Source: Isoetes taiwanensis (lineage: Eukaryota > Streptophyta > Lycopodiopsida > Isoetales > Isoetaceae). Taken from it: a DNA stretch of 64,000 nucleotides. The position numbers were made by a program, and so were the translations under genes. Shown here piece by piece: positions 1 through 10,526 of the stretch (the stretch's first letter is position 1; each line of letters opens with the position of its first letter). The stretch lies in contig JAJEKV010000004.1 of NCBI GenBank assembly GCA_021234155.1, forward strand, positions 7,570,109 to 7,634,108. Reading direction: 5' to 3'. The notes beneath the pieces are model-generated. The model was not told the origin of the DNA. It made no database searches and saw nothing but the letters and a program-made list of their open reading frames with translations.

Positions 1-479
1 GTGACTTATATTGCTGTTTCGTGGATTTTAAGACGGTATATGATACGGCCCCTCGGGACCTGTTGTGGCAACACTTGCAGGAGCTACATGTCCCACAGGA
101 TTTTCTACCGGCTCTATGACGGAATATATGCCACTTTGCCTGCGTCAGACCACCGGGTGAACAGCACCATAGGTGTTAAACAGGGATGTCTGTTATCTCC
201 TCTATATTGACAAGTTGGAGACCTGGATGCAAGAACATGGAGGTGGTGGCCCGCAATTGCCAGAGGTATATACAGTAAAACAGTTGCTCTATGCAGACGA
301 TCTAGGCTTATTGTCCCATACAGCTAGGAGTATGCAGAAACATTTGGATGCTCTCAGTCACAGGCTATGGGATGACTGTGTAGAAAGAAGGGTCAGCGCG
401 GGATGGAAAGCCCTGTATGCAATGCAGAATAGCTGTTACAGAATAGATCTCTGCGATTGGGCACGCAAAGTACACCTGT
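1..479 (+). pseudogene. LINE reverse transcriptase fragment (YADD region)
   Basis: The first 230 bases match 6674-6966 almost base for base, so this is a second copy of the LINE lying at 3290-6966. It carries RT motif B (KQGC followed by LS), then the catalytic YADD box (LLYADDLGLLS, about 275-320) and a thumb-region stretch containing GWKALYAMQNS. Against the other copy it has two small deletions, of roughly 11 nt near 107 and 14 nt near 203; the second removes part of motif B and shifts the frame. It is open at the window start and ends abruptly at 479, where the duplicated segment begins. It is a dead fragment, but it shows the part of RT that the other copy lacks. Confidence 0.85.
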
Positions 480-2620
480 TCGAAGACATGGTATGCTTGG
501 AAGTCACGAATGGTTATGCAGTAGTATGCTTGGGTTCTCGGTCAATAAGCTACAGTAATTGAGTCAAAGGCCAAATGAACAGTGATTTGCGTAATGGTAT
601 CTATGCTATGTTATGAATTCATTATTCTATTAAGTTGATACATCATTGCATATTTGAAGTCTAGTTAGTCATTAACATTGAAGAACTATTTGTTTAACCA
701 TTGAATCCACTTCACTTGATAAGCTAAGGAAAAGAATAATCCTTCAAAAAAAAGGGAAAAAGAAGTACATGCAAAGCGATCTTACTCTTCTGGAGCTCCA
801 TTGAAGCAAATGCAGAAGTTTTTTGAGAAAGCCATGGTCTGCAGATAACTTACTTGTCTCAAATACCATGTTTACATGTACAGCATTAAGAAAAGATTGG
901 AGCATTAAGCATACCTTTGTTAGCTGCATATGTTGACTTTCATTGGCCATGTTCATGACATGATCACATGTTTTGGCTGCTTGATTGGTTTTTTTGTTTT
1001 TTTTGAAGGCAAGGTGAGTTTTATATTTCAGAATTAGAAAAGATACATCAAAATATAACAGGACTCCAAAGGAAACTTATTAATAGCAAAAAGTAAATCT
1101 TTCATGGTAGGGGAGGTACAATCTAATTTTAAGATAGTTAGATTTAAAACAAAATCAGATTGCCAGTTTCTGGGTTCATGACTCAGCATAGAAAATTTTG
1201 AATCAGCCAATATATAATAGTCCAAAAAGCTTAGCTATTCCTGGAATAGCTGTTTGCTAAGTCTGAAGTTTAACTATTTGCTTCAATAAGATCCTGTAGG
1301 GGTAGATCAGCTACAATGGTGTATGAAGTGAAGTCCATCATCACGAGTGCTCGGGCTTCCCTCCTCTTTTGACAGTGATGAAAAGGCCTAAAACATTGGC
1401 TTTAAGCTATTATGTCTCCAAACAGCCTGTTTGTTCAGCAACTTCTTGATTGCCCTGGCATGAATAACTTCCTGCTTGAGCAGAATCATGTTTTCTACAA
1501 CCATAGTCCTTGTCAGCTCTTCAATTACCACTAGATAATCTGAGCCTCTCGGTGGGGCTCCCACTTTTTGCATCCTCCTCTGATGATCTGTGAAGAACAC
1601 CATTAACATCTGTTAGAACCAAAACAAAAAAGCGGTATAAACCTTGGAATTTCCCTATCCGATCCCAAGCTTTGTCATACTTAGCCCCTTTAAGTGTTTC
1701 ATGGGCAGTGACTGTATCTTGTATCAGACTCAAAAGTTTAACTTTGATCCAATGCTGATTGATAGGTTTCTTTTCAATGGCAACCAAATTCCTATGTTTC
1801 CAGATAATCCAGCAGGTTAACATTCTGCAAGTGTTTACAACCGTGGAACTACCATTTAGAAATTCAAGGAGATTTGCAGGTGCTCCAAAGTTGAGTTGTG
1901 AGGTCCTGTCCAAATTTCTGCAATTTTTGAATATAAGAAGACATGGTTCGAATTTTTAGTCAATCCACATCCAAGAGGGCAAAGACTAGAGATATTACTA
2001 TCATATTTGGATCTGGAAAGGTTAGTCTGTAGACTTTGATGTAGCAAAAGCCATCTGAAGGTATTAATCTTTGGTGCTCCATAATTCTTCCAACCTTTAG
2101 CACATACTGAAGCTAAAGTGTTTTCATCACAAGGCCAAAGGGTACATGCCCTTGATTGTGTGTTTCCCAGGAGTGCATTGTATATATCCTTGACTGAATA
2201 AGTCTTCTTATTTTTTAGAGTCCAAGTATTGGAGGCAGCTGCCAGCTCCTCATAGGTATTTACCAATCCAATAACCTTTTTAAAAATCACTTTGTCCAAA
2301 GTTGAACCCCTTGTTTTTTGTTGTAGTTCCTCCTAGATAATCCATCTACTGTCATCTTCACATTTCAAATCCCCAAAGCAGTGGTATCCTGCCATAAACC
2401 ATTGCATGTATTTCTGTGGATGTTGAAGAGCCAAACATCCAATTGCTTGAGGGGCCAGGTCAAGGTGCCAGAAAATTTTGATGTCCCTGCACCTAGCATC
2501 CACCACAGGTGGTCTATAGCAGAGAGAGGCCCGATTCCAGGCTTGCAGCATTCTCCTTATAGCTGGGGAAGTATTAGAACATGGAACTAGTTGAAAGAAG
2601 GCAGAGTCTGGGAGGCTATG
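480..2620. repeat. 2.1-kb direct repeat, copy 1
   Basis: This segment is repeated at 8337-10526 in the same orientation with only scattered substitutions. The main indel is about 50 bp near 1313, present in copy 2 and missing here. The offset is about 7.86 kb. Positions 480-990 hold AT-rich sequence with no gene; from about 990 onward it is the minus-strand LINE described separately. The best explanation is tandem duplication of a unit of about 7.86 kb, the second copy being cut at 10526. Confidence 0.9.
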
Positions 2621-3051
2621 CTTTAGGGTCTTGCTGCCAACATGATGAGATTCCTCCACCCAATATCTTATTAACTTCAAAGCTGGGGAAGGGGAGGATG
2701 CATAAATAGCTCTGTATATAATTTTTGCAGCAAGAGCTTGAGCTTGGAGAAATAGATCCTTACATCCAAGACCTCCTAGTTTCCTAGGTTTGATGAGGTC
2801 AGCCCAAGCCACTTTATGCTTTCCCTGTCATATAAACTTCCTGATTGCTATTTCTATTTGCTTATAAGAGTTTTTATCTGCCATTATAGCTGAGGAGAAG
2901 TAAACATGTGTGCTGGCAATCACAGAGTTAGCAATCTCTATTCTTCCAGCTAGAGACATGGAGGAGGGGTATTGCAAAAGTTTCCTTTTGATTCTTGTGA
3001 CAATAAGCTCCCACAATGGATTTACAAACTTAAAACTGGAGCAAATAGAGC
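990..3051 (-). pseudogene. L1-type LINE 3' half (RT C-terminus, zf-RVT), minus strand
   Basis: Read on the minus strand from 3051 downwards, frames at 3088-2828, 2812-2333, 2299-1856 and 1913-1521 join into the C-terminal part of a plant L1 ORF2. It starts after the RT core with SLAGRIEIANSV and GGLGCKDL, then a long linker, then a zf-RVT zinc-binding region (WKNYGAPKINTFRWLLLHQS, CPLGCG, NHVFL). In-frame stops and a frameshift break it. A T-run at about 991-1008 on the plus strand is the LINE poly(A) tail. It is 5'-truncated at about 3051, where copia sequence begins. This family differs from the coiled-coil LINEs elsewhere in the window. Confidence 0.8.
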
Positions 3052-3289
3052 AGAAATACAAGGCCAGGTTAGTTGCACAAGGATTCACACAAATAAAGGG
3101 TTTGGATTATGATAAGACATTTTCACCTATTGTAAAGTTGACAAGCATAAGAATCTATTAGCCTATGCAAATGCAAATGCAAATGCAAATGCAAATAGCT
3201 TGGAAGTGCAAATGCAAATAGCTTGGAAGTGCATCACATGGATGTGAGCACAACAGTTTGGAAGTGCATCACATGGATGTGAGCACAGC
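3052..3289 (+). pseudogene. Ty1/copia reverse transcriptase, N-terminal fragment
   Basis: The translation begins YKARLVAQGFTQ and continues through the FSPIVKLTSIRI block, the start of the copia RT domain. A one-base deletion near 3157 creates a TAG, after which the reading resumes as AYAN...SLEVHHMDVSTAF, ending at the first RT catalytic aspartate region. Between 3165 and 3285 the GCAAAT hexamer and the segment coding SLEVHHMDV are repeated two to three times, a slippage-type local duplication inside the coding region. The reading stops exactly at STAF and LINE sequence follows; the element resumes at 6967. Confidence 0.85.
3164..3285 (+). repeat. GCAAAT microsatellite and local duplications in copia RT
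   Basis: Five to six GCAAAT units are followed by AGCTTGGAAGTGCAAAT and then two copies of a stretch containing TTGGAAGTGCATCACATGGA. All are variants of one copia RT coding segment, so the array arose by slippage within the element. Confidence 0.85.
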
Positions 3290-3589
3290 CTTCGCCCTCA
3301 CTCTTCTGCTTGCCACCTCTCTCTCTAGAGCCACCAAGATCTTGTTCCCAAGCTACAGAGCAAAAGCTCTAATAGCCTAGCCTCCAACTCCTTCCCACTC
3401 CAAAAGAATTCCGGCGACAACCGGAATTGAGCCCCCCACCCACAGGGTTGAACCCCCCCAAATCCCCCCATGCCAACCACTAAGGGCGGGCACTCTTTGT
3501 GCTTCCTTTTCAATCTTTGAATCCCTATATACCTCCTGCGCATTTCTAATTCACTCCGGGGTGCTCGAAAGTTGTAGGCCTCACAAACG

Positions 3590-4863
3590 ATGGAGGGGAA
3601 TCTGCATGCGCTAAAGAAGCAGGCACGTAATGGCGAGGGCTCCTCCCCCTCGGAGTACATCATGGAGGCAATACATGCCCTGAAGGGAAAGCTGAATGCC
3701 ATACAGGATAAGCTGACAGGTGTTGAGATGCAAAGGGACACCCAACCGGCAACTACGTATTTCGACGCTGGAAGAACGCATTAGGCCACTGGATGACCGC
3801 TTTGTGCTGGCTGACTTTGAGCGCAGACAAGCACGCGATACTGTCGCCCAGCTAAGAAGTGAATTGACAGCGATGTCCCGCACCCGGAGCGATGCAACCC
3901 GACGTCTAGATCAGCTCCAACGGCAAATGTCAGAGGACGTGGTACACCTGCAAAATGAGCTCAGACAGGCAGTGGCACAGGTTGCACAGTTGGTTGGCTC
4001 AAACGACCGGTTGGCAGACCAAGAGGCTACAATGTCTGGGATGCAGGGGAGGTTGGACACCCTAGAAAAGAGACAGTCGGAAAGTCACGAGGCAGCGCCC
4101 AGGCTTTCGGCCGACCCTTGAGAAGAGGATGGCCGAGTTCCAAGGGGAGATGTATGATCTGCGCATGAATATGAAACAGACAAGTACCACCACAGGGGCA
4201 GCATCATCACCATGCCCAATACCTGAGGCAGAGGTTGCACAGGGAATTAGACGGGTCCTTCGCGAGGAGAAGGACCGCCAGTCTCGTCGGCTGAACATTG
4301 TGGTTCGGGGCTTGCCTGAAGAACAGGAGGACGATCTCCCAGCTAAGCTCCATGCCCTGGTGTTGGCAAGGCTCCAATTGCAGCACTTGACAGTAAGAAA
4401 CCCGACCAGAGTCGGAGGGCCAAACATGAGACCCCGACTAGTTAAACTCACAGTGCTCGACCAGGCATCGAAGACGTTGATGCTGCAGCGCACTAGTCGT
4501 TTGAAGGGGACATTGGTGTACTTAGACATGGATATGACCCCGGCTCAATAGAAGGAGAGGCAAGAGGAGTTTGCAAAGATTAGACAGGTCAGGCAGGCAG
4601 TGGGGTCGGCAGGCCTGGTTAATGGCAAGATGAAGGTATTTGTGCCTCCACAGCCAGCAGTGGCAGAAACGGCGACCAGGGGACCAAGCACTTCTGGATC
4701 CCCCACCTTCAGAATGGCAGATCACACACAGCAGCCAGGACCAAGTACCCGGGCACCACCCACAGCAGCAGAGCCGGACATGAGAGCTCCGATACCTGCC
4801 AATGGCCCAACTCCTGCAGCCTCCATAGGGACTGGGATAGGGCAGTCACCACAGACAACATAG
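3590..4863 (+). pseudogene. LINE ORF1p: coiled coil, RRM-like, CTD-like
   Basis: An RNA-binding chaperone-type ORF1 protein. The start ATG at 3590 opens MEGNLHALKKQ. About 3720-4120 encodes a long heptad-rich coiled coil full of Gln, Arg, Glu and Leu. About 4129-4550 encodes an RRM-like fold with RRLNIVVRGLPEE, followed by a basic block ending TSRLKGTLVYL. A Pro/Ala/Thr-rich tail runs to the TAG at 4861. The order matches the L1 ORF1p plan (coiled coil, RRM, CTD) rather than the zinc-knuckle ORF1 usual in flowering plants. Two frameshifts (near 3770 and 4115) and a TAG at 4549 break it. Confidence 0.75.
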
Positions 4864-4869
4864 GAAGAG

Positions 4870-6966
4870 TGCCTTCGAATTGTATCGTGGAACTGTAGGG
4901 GATTCCCCTAGAAGCGTGGTGAGGGCATTGCTGAAATTGCTACAGGCATGGACATCATCTTCTTGCAAGAGACATGGGAATATAGTGGTCATCTGTTACT
5001 GGACATCCCAGGGTACCAACATTTCTCACTGGCCAATGAGCATGGCAAGCGAGGGTATGGAGGAGTCGCGTGCTACTTCAAAGATGCTATAGCATCCACA
5101 GTCTCGCTCCACAAGGCTGATAGATCGAACTTTACGTGGATACGAGTGTCGCAAACCTCACCATCGCCTAATCGTTTATTGCGGGGATGTTATATACCCC
5201 ATAAAACTTCTAAGTTCTACAGGATTCATCAGGCAGATATAGATGTGCATATGCCCTATAGGGAACTGTATGATGACATAGAGCAGTATCGCCAGGAGGG
5301 TTATGTGTTTTTATTAGAAGATTTCAATGCACGTACGACACAGTGGCAGTCAGTCATCTTTCAGAGAAATGCTGATTCCAACCCACTTTGGCTAGAAACA
5401 GAGGCATCCCAGCATGCAAGACGGTCCCAGGATACGGCTTCCAGAGCCTTTGGAAGAGAGTTGGTCTAGCTATGCCAGATCTTTGACATGGTGATCTGCA
5501 ATGGTATGCTTTCGGATGGTCGCATGTCGGGGGCTTCACTTGCGTTTAAGCGGGGGGCGATGGTGGAGCCAGCGTGGTGGACTATCTCCTAGCTCTAGTT
5601 CCAGAACTTGATATCATTAGAGATTTCGCGACAGGCACAGGGACAAGAGATGAAGAGACTTTGTCAGACCATTATCCACTTTATGTCACTTTGGATTGAG
5701 GCCCTCGGTGGGCGTGGCCCACAGGAGACGAAGCGCCCTCGGGGTTTGGGATACACCCGAACCATCGGAAGCAAGCAGGATATGAGGTTGCGCTTGAGCG
5801 TGAGCTTGTGGGATTGATGCCCTCTATACATTGCATGATAAGTGTGAATGGTTGGTGAAGGCCTTACTCGGAGCAGCCAGTGAATGCTTTGCAGCAAGAA
5901 AGCCCCCGCGAAGGGACACTACGCAATTCCCTCAGAACCCCTGGTTTGATGCCGAATGTAAAGGCTCTAAAGAGTCAGCTATGCACCATCTTAGATCCAC
6001 AGCTCGCAAGCATGGCCATTAGGGACTATAAGGCATTCTTGAAATCCAAAAAGCATCGCTACATTGCAGAAAATCAGCAACGCATATTTGATCTACTGAT
6101 GACTGAGCCAAAAGCCTTTTGGCGTAGAGTGCTGTATAAGAGGCATCAACCACCTGGCAATTGTTAGCTCAGACCAGTGGAGACAACGGTTGGAGGAGTT
6201 GTATGACCCCCCCAGGAGCGATCGCCGAGGTACCAGATCAGCTAGGAAAAACACTACAGATTTCAGAGGAGGACATCCACCAGGGTCTTAGGCATCTTGC
6301 TAATGGTAAAGCAAAGGACTTGCATGGACTTCAGGCCGAGCGGTTGAAATGGGGTGGGCCAGCTTTGCTCGGGCCTTTGACAGGGATAATCAATCAGACC
6401 ATCAGAGAGGGCCTCCCACAGGAATGGATGGTTAGCAAGGTCACCCCTATTCATAAGACGGAAAGTAGGGATGACTCCACCAACTACCGTATGATCATGG
6501 AGAGCCCGTTACTCGCAAAACTTCTAGCAGGTGTGCTGGAGAAGAAGTTAATGCAATGGGCTGAGGAAGCTGGAGTACGTGCAGCTGGCCAGGCAGGTTT
6601 TCGCCCTGCCCACTCCACGAGTGATCATATTTTGCTCTCAGAATTCTTATGGAAGCTAGCCGCAATGCACGACGTGACTTATATTGCTGTTTCGTGGATT
6701 TTAAGACGGTATATGATACGGCCCCTTGGGACCTGTTGTGGCAATGCTTGCAGGAGCTACATGTCCCACAGGATTTGCAGAATGCCATCTACTGGCTCTA
6801 TGACGGAATATATGCCACTTTGCCTGCGTCAGACCACCGGGTGAACAACACCATAGGTGTTAAACAGGGATGTCCGTTATCTCCAACGCGTTTTGGACTC
6901 TATATTGACAAGTTGGAGACCTGGATGCAAGAACATGGAGGTGGTGGCCCGCAGTTGCCAGAGGCA
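4870..6966 (+). pseudogene. LINE ORF2p: APE-type endonuclease and partial RT
   Basis: ORF2 follows ORF1 directly with CLRIVSWNCRGFP (endonuclease Asn motif), then after a frameshift IIFLQETWEYSG (catalytic Glu) and LLEDFNART, in which the usual Gly before DFN is Glu. RT begins about 6250: GLRHLANGKAKD, then AGFRPAHSTSDHILL, motif A as CCFVDFKTVYDTAP and motif B as VKQGCPLSPTRFGLYID. Reading passes through at least four frames. RT motif C (YADD) and the C-terminal domain are absent, because copia sequence takes over at about 6967. Confidence 0.8.
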
Positions 6967-7873
6967 TCTAATTGAAAAGGTTTCTTGGCATGGAAGTCAG
7001 CAGGGACAAAAGAAAGAAAAGATTGACAATTACTCAGACCTGCAATATTCAAGGGATGCTCAAAAGATTTAACATGACATAATGCAATATATCTAAGACC
7101 CCTATATCACAAGGACTCAAACTTTCTTCAGACATGAGTCCCAAGACAGAACTAGAAGTGACACAATGGAAAATGTTCCTTATAGGGAACTAATAGGTTG
7201 CCTACTTTTTGTATCAAATAGCACAAGACCTGATATAGCTTTTACTGTGAGCTTACTGATCAGGTTCTGCAATAACCCTGGATACCAACATTGGACTGCA
7301 GCAAAAAGAGTGCTGAGATACCTCAAATATACCATGCATCATGGACTCACATACACAAATGATGATCTGACACTAACAAGATATGCAGATGCAGATTGGG
7401 GAAGTGATCTAGACACTAGAAAATCAACCTCAAGTTTTTGTTTGATGCTAGGAGGAGCAACAATTGCTTGGAAAAGCAAGAAACAGTCTTGTGTAGCCAT
7501 GTCAACTGCTGAAGCTGAGTATAACTCAGCAACTTTGGCAGCAAAAGAGATAGCATGGACCAGACGTCTTCTAGATGAACTAAAGGTATGTCAAAGTTTG
7601 CCTACAGTACTTTATTCAGACAGTTTAAGTTGCATAGCTATCATTAGAAATCCAGTGCTTCACCAAATGACCAAACACATAGAATTACATGTTCATTTTA
7701 TCAGAGATATGGTTGCAAAGAACATTATAACAGTTCAGTATATTGGCACAAATGAGCAAGTTGCAGATGTGCTAACCAAAGGCCTACCAGAAATCAAGTT
7801 CTCAAAATTTAAAAGTGACATGGGAGTTCTAGAATTTCTCCAGGATCAAAAGGTTGCTTTCAAAGAAAGTTGA
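6967..7873 (+). pseudogene. Ty1/copia RT C-terminus and RNase H
   Basis: Copia reading resumes as LKRFLGMEVSRDK (about 6975), passes a frameshift near 7075, then runs open from 7166 to the TGA at 7871: VPYRELIGCLLFVSNSTRPD and the RNase HI domain. The RNase H acidic residues are visible in YADADWGSD, in the STAEAEY block and in YSDSLSCI; the C-terminus has HFIRDMV and ADVLTKGLP. The last 235 codons are intact, which suggests a fairly young copia copy disrupted upstream by the LINE. Confidence 0.9.
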
Positions 7874-7955
7874 CAGATGAAAGACAGTAGATTCTTACTG
7901 TGATAGTCATATGCAGCCTAAATAAAATATCAGACATTTTGAAAGAAAGGAGAAA

Positions 7956-8336
7956 TATTGGAAGAAAAGGGTTCTTTCAAATTATTTAAGACATAGAAGG
8001 TTGGAACACAATACAAGGTTGATCAGATGCAGACAGAGAATAAGAATAGAACACAGAAATCTATGGTTTATACAACATAGGTATGATGAAGACATTGAAA
8101 AATACTAGAGCATTTAAATCCTATGGTTTATATAACATAGGTAAATTATTAATGGTCATTGTGAGACCATTGAAATTAAATTTGATATTAGGGCTGAATT
8201 CGGTGGAGGGAACCTCGGTTTGAATATAGAAAAATTGAGCAAGGGCCAAGCATCGATCTGCTATTGCTATGGAGGCTGCTAAGCGGCCGGATCTGCGCCT
8301 TTCGGTGAGGTCTGGCCCTATTAATCAAGATGTAGA
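7956..8336 (+). repeat. Copia 3' LTR, truncated or mutated
   Basis: A purine tract (AAAGAAAGGAGAAA, about 7942-7955) sits where a polypurine tract should be, 70 bp after the pol stop. It is followed by TATTGGAAGAAAAGG, one base off the TG-start expected of an LTR. The stretch contains two copies of CTATGGTTTATA and ends at 8336, where the direct-repeat copy starts. No 5' LTR is present in the window, so the limits are inferred. Confidence 0.55.
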
Positions 8337-10526
8337 TCGAAGACATGGTATGCTTGGAAGTCACGAATGGTTATGCAGTAGTATGCTTGGGTTCTCGGTC
8401 AATAAGCTACAGTAATTGAGTCAAAGGCCAAATGAACAGTGATTTGCGTAATGGTATCTATGCTATGTTATGAATTCATTATTCTATTAAGTTGATACAT
8501 CATTGCATATTTGAAGTCTAGTTAGTCATTAACATTGAAGAACTATTTGTTTAACCATTGAATCCACTTCACTTGATAAGCTAAGGAAAAGAATAATCCT
8601 TCAAAAAAAAGGGAAAAAGAAGTACATGCAAAGCGATCTTACTCTTCTGTAGCTCCATTGAAGCAAATGCAGAAGTTTTTTGAGAAAGCCATGGTCTGCA
8701 GATAACTTACTTGTCTCAAATACCATGTTTACATGTACAGCATTAAGAAAAGATTGGAGCATTAAGCATACCTTTGTTAGCTGCATATGTTGACTTTCAT
8801 TGGCCATGTTCAAGACATGATCACATGTTTTGGCTGCTTGATTGGTTTTTTTTTTTTTTTTTTTTGAAGGCAAGGTGGGTTTTATATTCATAATTAGAAA
8901 AGATACATCAAAATATAACAGGACTCCAAAGGAAACTTATTAATAGCAAAAAGTAAATCCTTCATGGTAGGAGAGGTACAATCTAATTTTAAGATAGTTA
9001 GATTTAAAACAAAATCAGATTGCCAGTTTCTGGGTTCATGACTCAGCATAGAAAATTTTGAATCAGCCAATATATAATAGTCCAAAAAGCTTAGCTATTC
9101 CTAGAATAGCTGTTTGCTAAGTCTGAAGTTTAACTGTTTTCTTCAATAAGATCCTGCAGGGATAGATCAGCTACAGTGGAGTTACCAAATATATTGGGCA
9201 TATTGTCCAGCTCCTCAATGGTGTATGAAGTGAAGTCCATCATCACGAGTGCTCGGGCTTCCCTCCTCTTTTGCCAGTGATGGAATAAGGCCTAAAACAT
9301 TGGCTTTAAGCTATTATGTCTCCAAACAGCCTGTTTGTTCAGCAACTTCTTGATTGCCCTGGCATGAATAACTTCCTGCTTGAGCAGAATCATGTTTTCT
9401 ACGACCATAGTCCTTGTCAGCTCTTCAATTACCACCAGATAATCCGAGCCTCTCGGTGGGGCTCCCACTTTTTGCATCCTCCTCTGATGATCTGTGAAGA
9501 ACACCATTAACATCTGTTAGAACCAAAACAAAAAGGTGGTATAAACCTTGGAATTTCCCTATCCGATCCCAAGCTTTGTCATACTTAGCCCCTTTAAGTG
9601 TTTCATGGGCAGTGACTGTATCTTGTATCAGACTCAAAAGTTTAGCTTTGATCCAATGCTGATTGATAGGTTTCTTTTCAATGGCAACCAAATTCCTATG
9701 TTTCCAGATAATCCAGCAGGTTAACATTCTGCAAGTGTTTACAACCCTGGAACTACCATTTAGAAATTCAAGGAGATTTGCAGGTGCTCCAAAGTTGAGT
9801 TGTGAGGTCCATGTCCAAATTTCTGCAATTTTTGAACATAAGAAGACATGGTTCGAATCTTTAGTCAATCCACATCCAAGAGGGCAAAGACTAGAGATAT
9901 TACTATCATATTTGGATATGGAAAGGTTAGTCTGTAGACTTTGATGTAGCAAAAGCCATCTGAAGGTATTAATCTTTGGTGCTCCATAATTCTTCCAACC
10001 TTTAGCACATACTGAAGCTAAAGTGTTTTCATCACAAGGCCAAAGGGTACATGCCCTTGATTGTGTGTTTCCCAGGAGTGCATTGTATATATCCTTGACT
10101 GAATAAGTCTCCTTATTTTTTAGAGTCCAAGTATTGGAGGAAGCTGCCAGCTCCTCATAGGTATTTACCAATCCAATAACCTTTTTAAAAATCACTTTGT
10201 CCAAAGCTGAACCCCTTGTTTTTTGTTGTAGTTCCTCCCAGATAATCCATCTACTGTCATCTTCACATTTCAAATCCCCAAAAGCAGTGGTATCCTGTCA
10301 TAAACCATTGCATGTATTTCTGTGGATGTTGAAGAGCCAAACATCCAATTGCTTGAGGGGCCAGGTCAGGGTGCCAGAAAATTTTGATGTCCCTGCACCT
10401 AACATCCACCACAGGTGGTCTATAGCAGAGAGAGGCCCGATTCCAGGCTTGCAGCATTCTCCTTATAGTTGGGGAAGTATTAGAACATGGAACTAGTTGA
10501 AAGAAGGCAGAGTCTGGGAGGCTATG
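8337..10526. repeat. 2.1-kb direct repeat, copy 2
   Basis: Second copy of 480-2620. It begins at TCGAAGACATGG and ends at GGAGGCTATG; after that the sequence is unrelated to copy 1. It keeps about 50 bp near 9175-9225 that copy 1 lacks, and its poly(T) tract (8846-8866) is longer. The left part, to about 8845, has no gene. Confidence 0.9.
8846..10526 (-). pseudogene. L1-type LINE 3' end, second copy, minus strand
   Basis: Same LINE as at 990-3051. Here the zf-RVT region and the C-terminal tail form one open frame of 282 codons (10273-9425) containing GWKNYGAPKINTFRWLLLH, CPLGCG and NHVFLCSKIAEIW. The first copy has this frame broken in two, so copy 2 is nearer the ancestral state. It is cut at 10526 upstream of the SLAGRI block. 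The T-run at 8846-8866 marks the poly(A) end. Confidence 0.8.

Larger units (their letters stand above)
3290..6966 (+). mobile_element. LINE with coiled-coil/RRM ORF1, inserted in copia
   Basis: Non-LTR retrotransposon, plus strand: about 300 bp of leader (3290-3589), ORF1 (3590-4863) and ORF2 (about 4870-6966) with endonuclease and RT. It lies between the copia blocks STAF and LKRFLGMEV, so about a hundred codons of copia RT are missing at the site. The LINE itself stops just before its own YADD box, so the right junction is a deletion or recombination point, not a poly(A) end. Several frameshifts and stops make it inactive. Confidence 0.8.
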
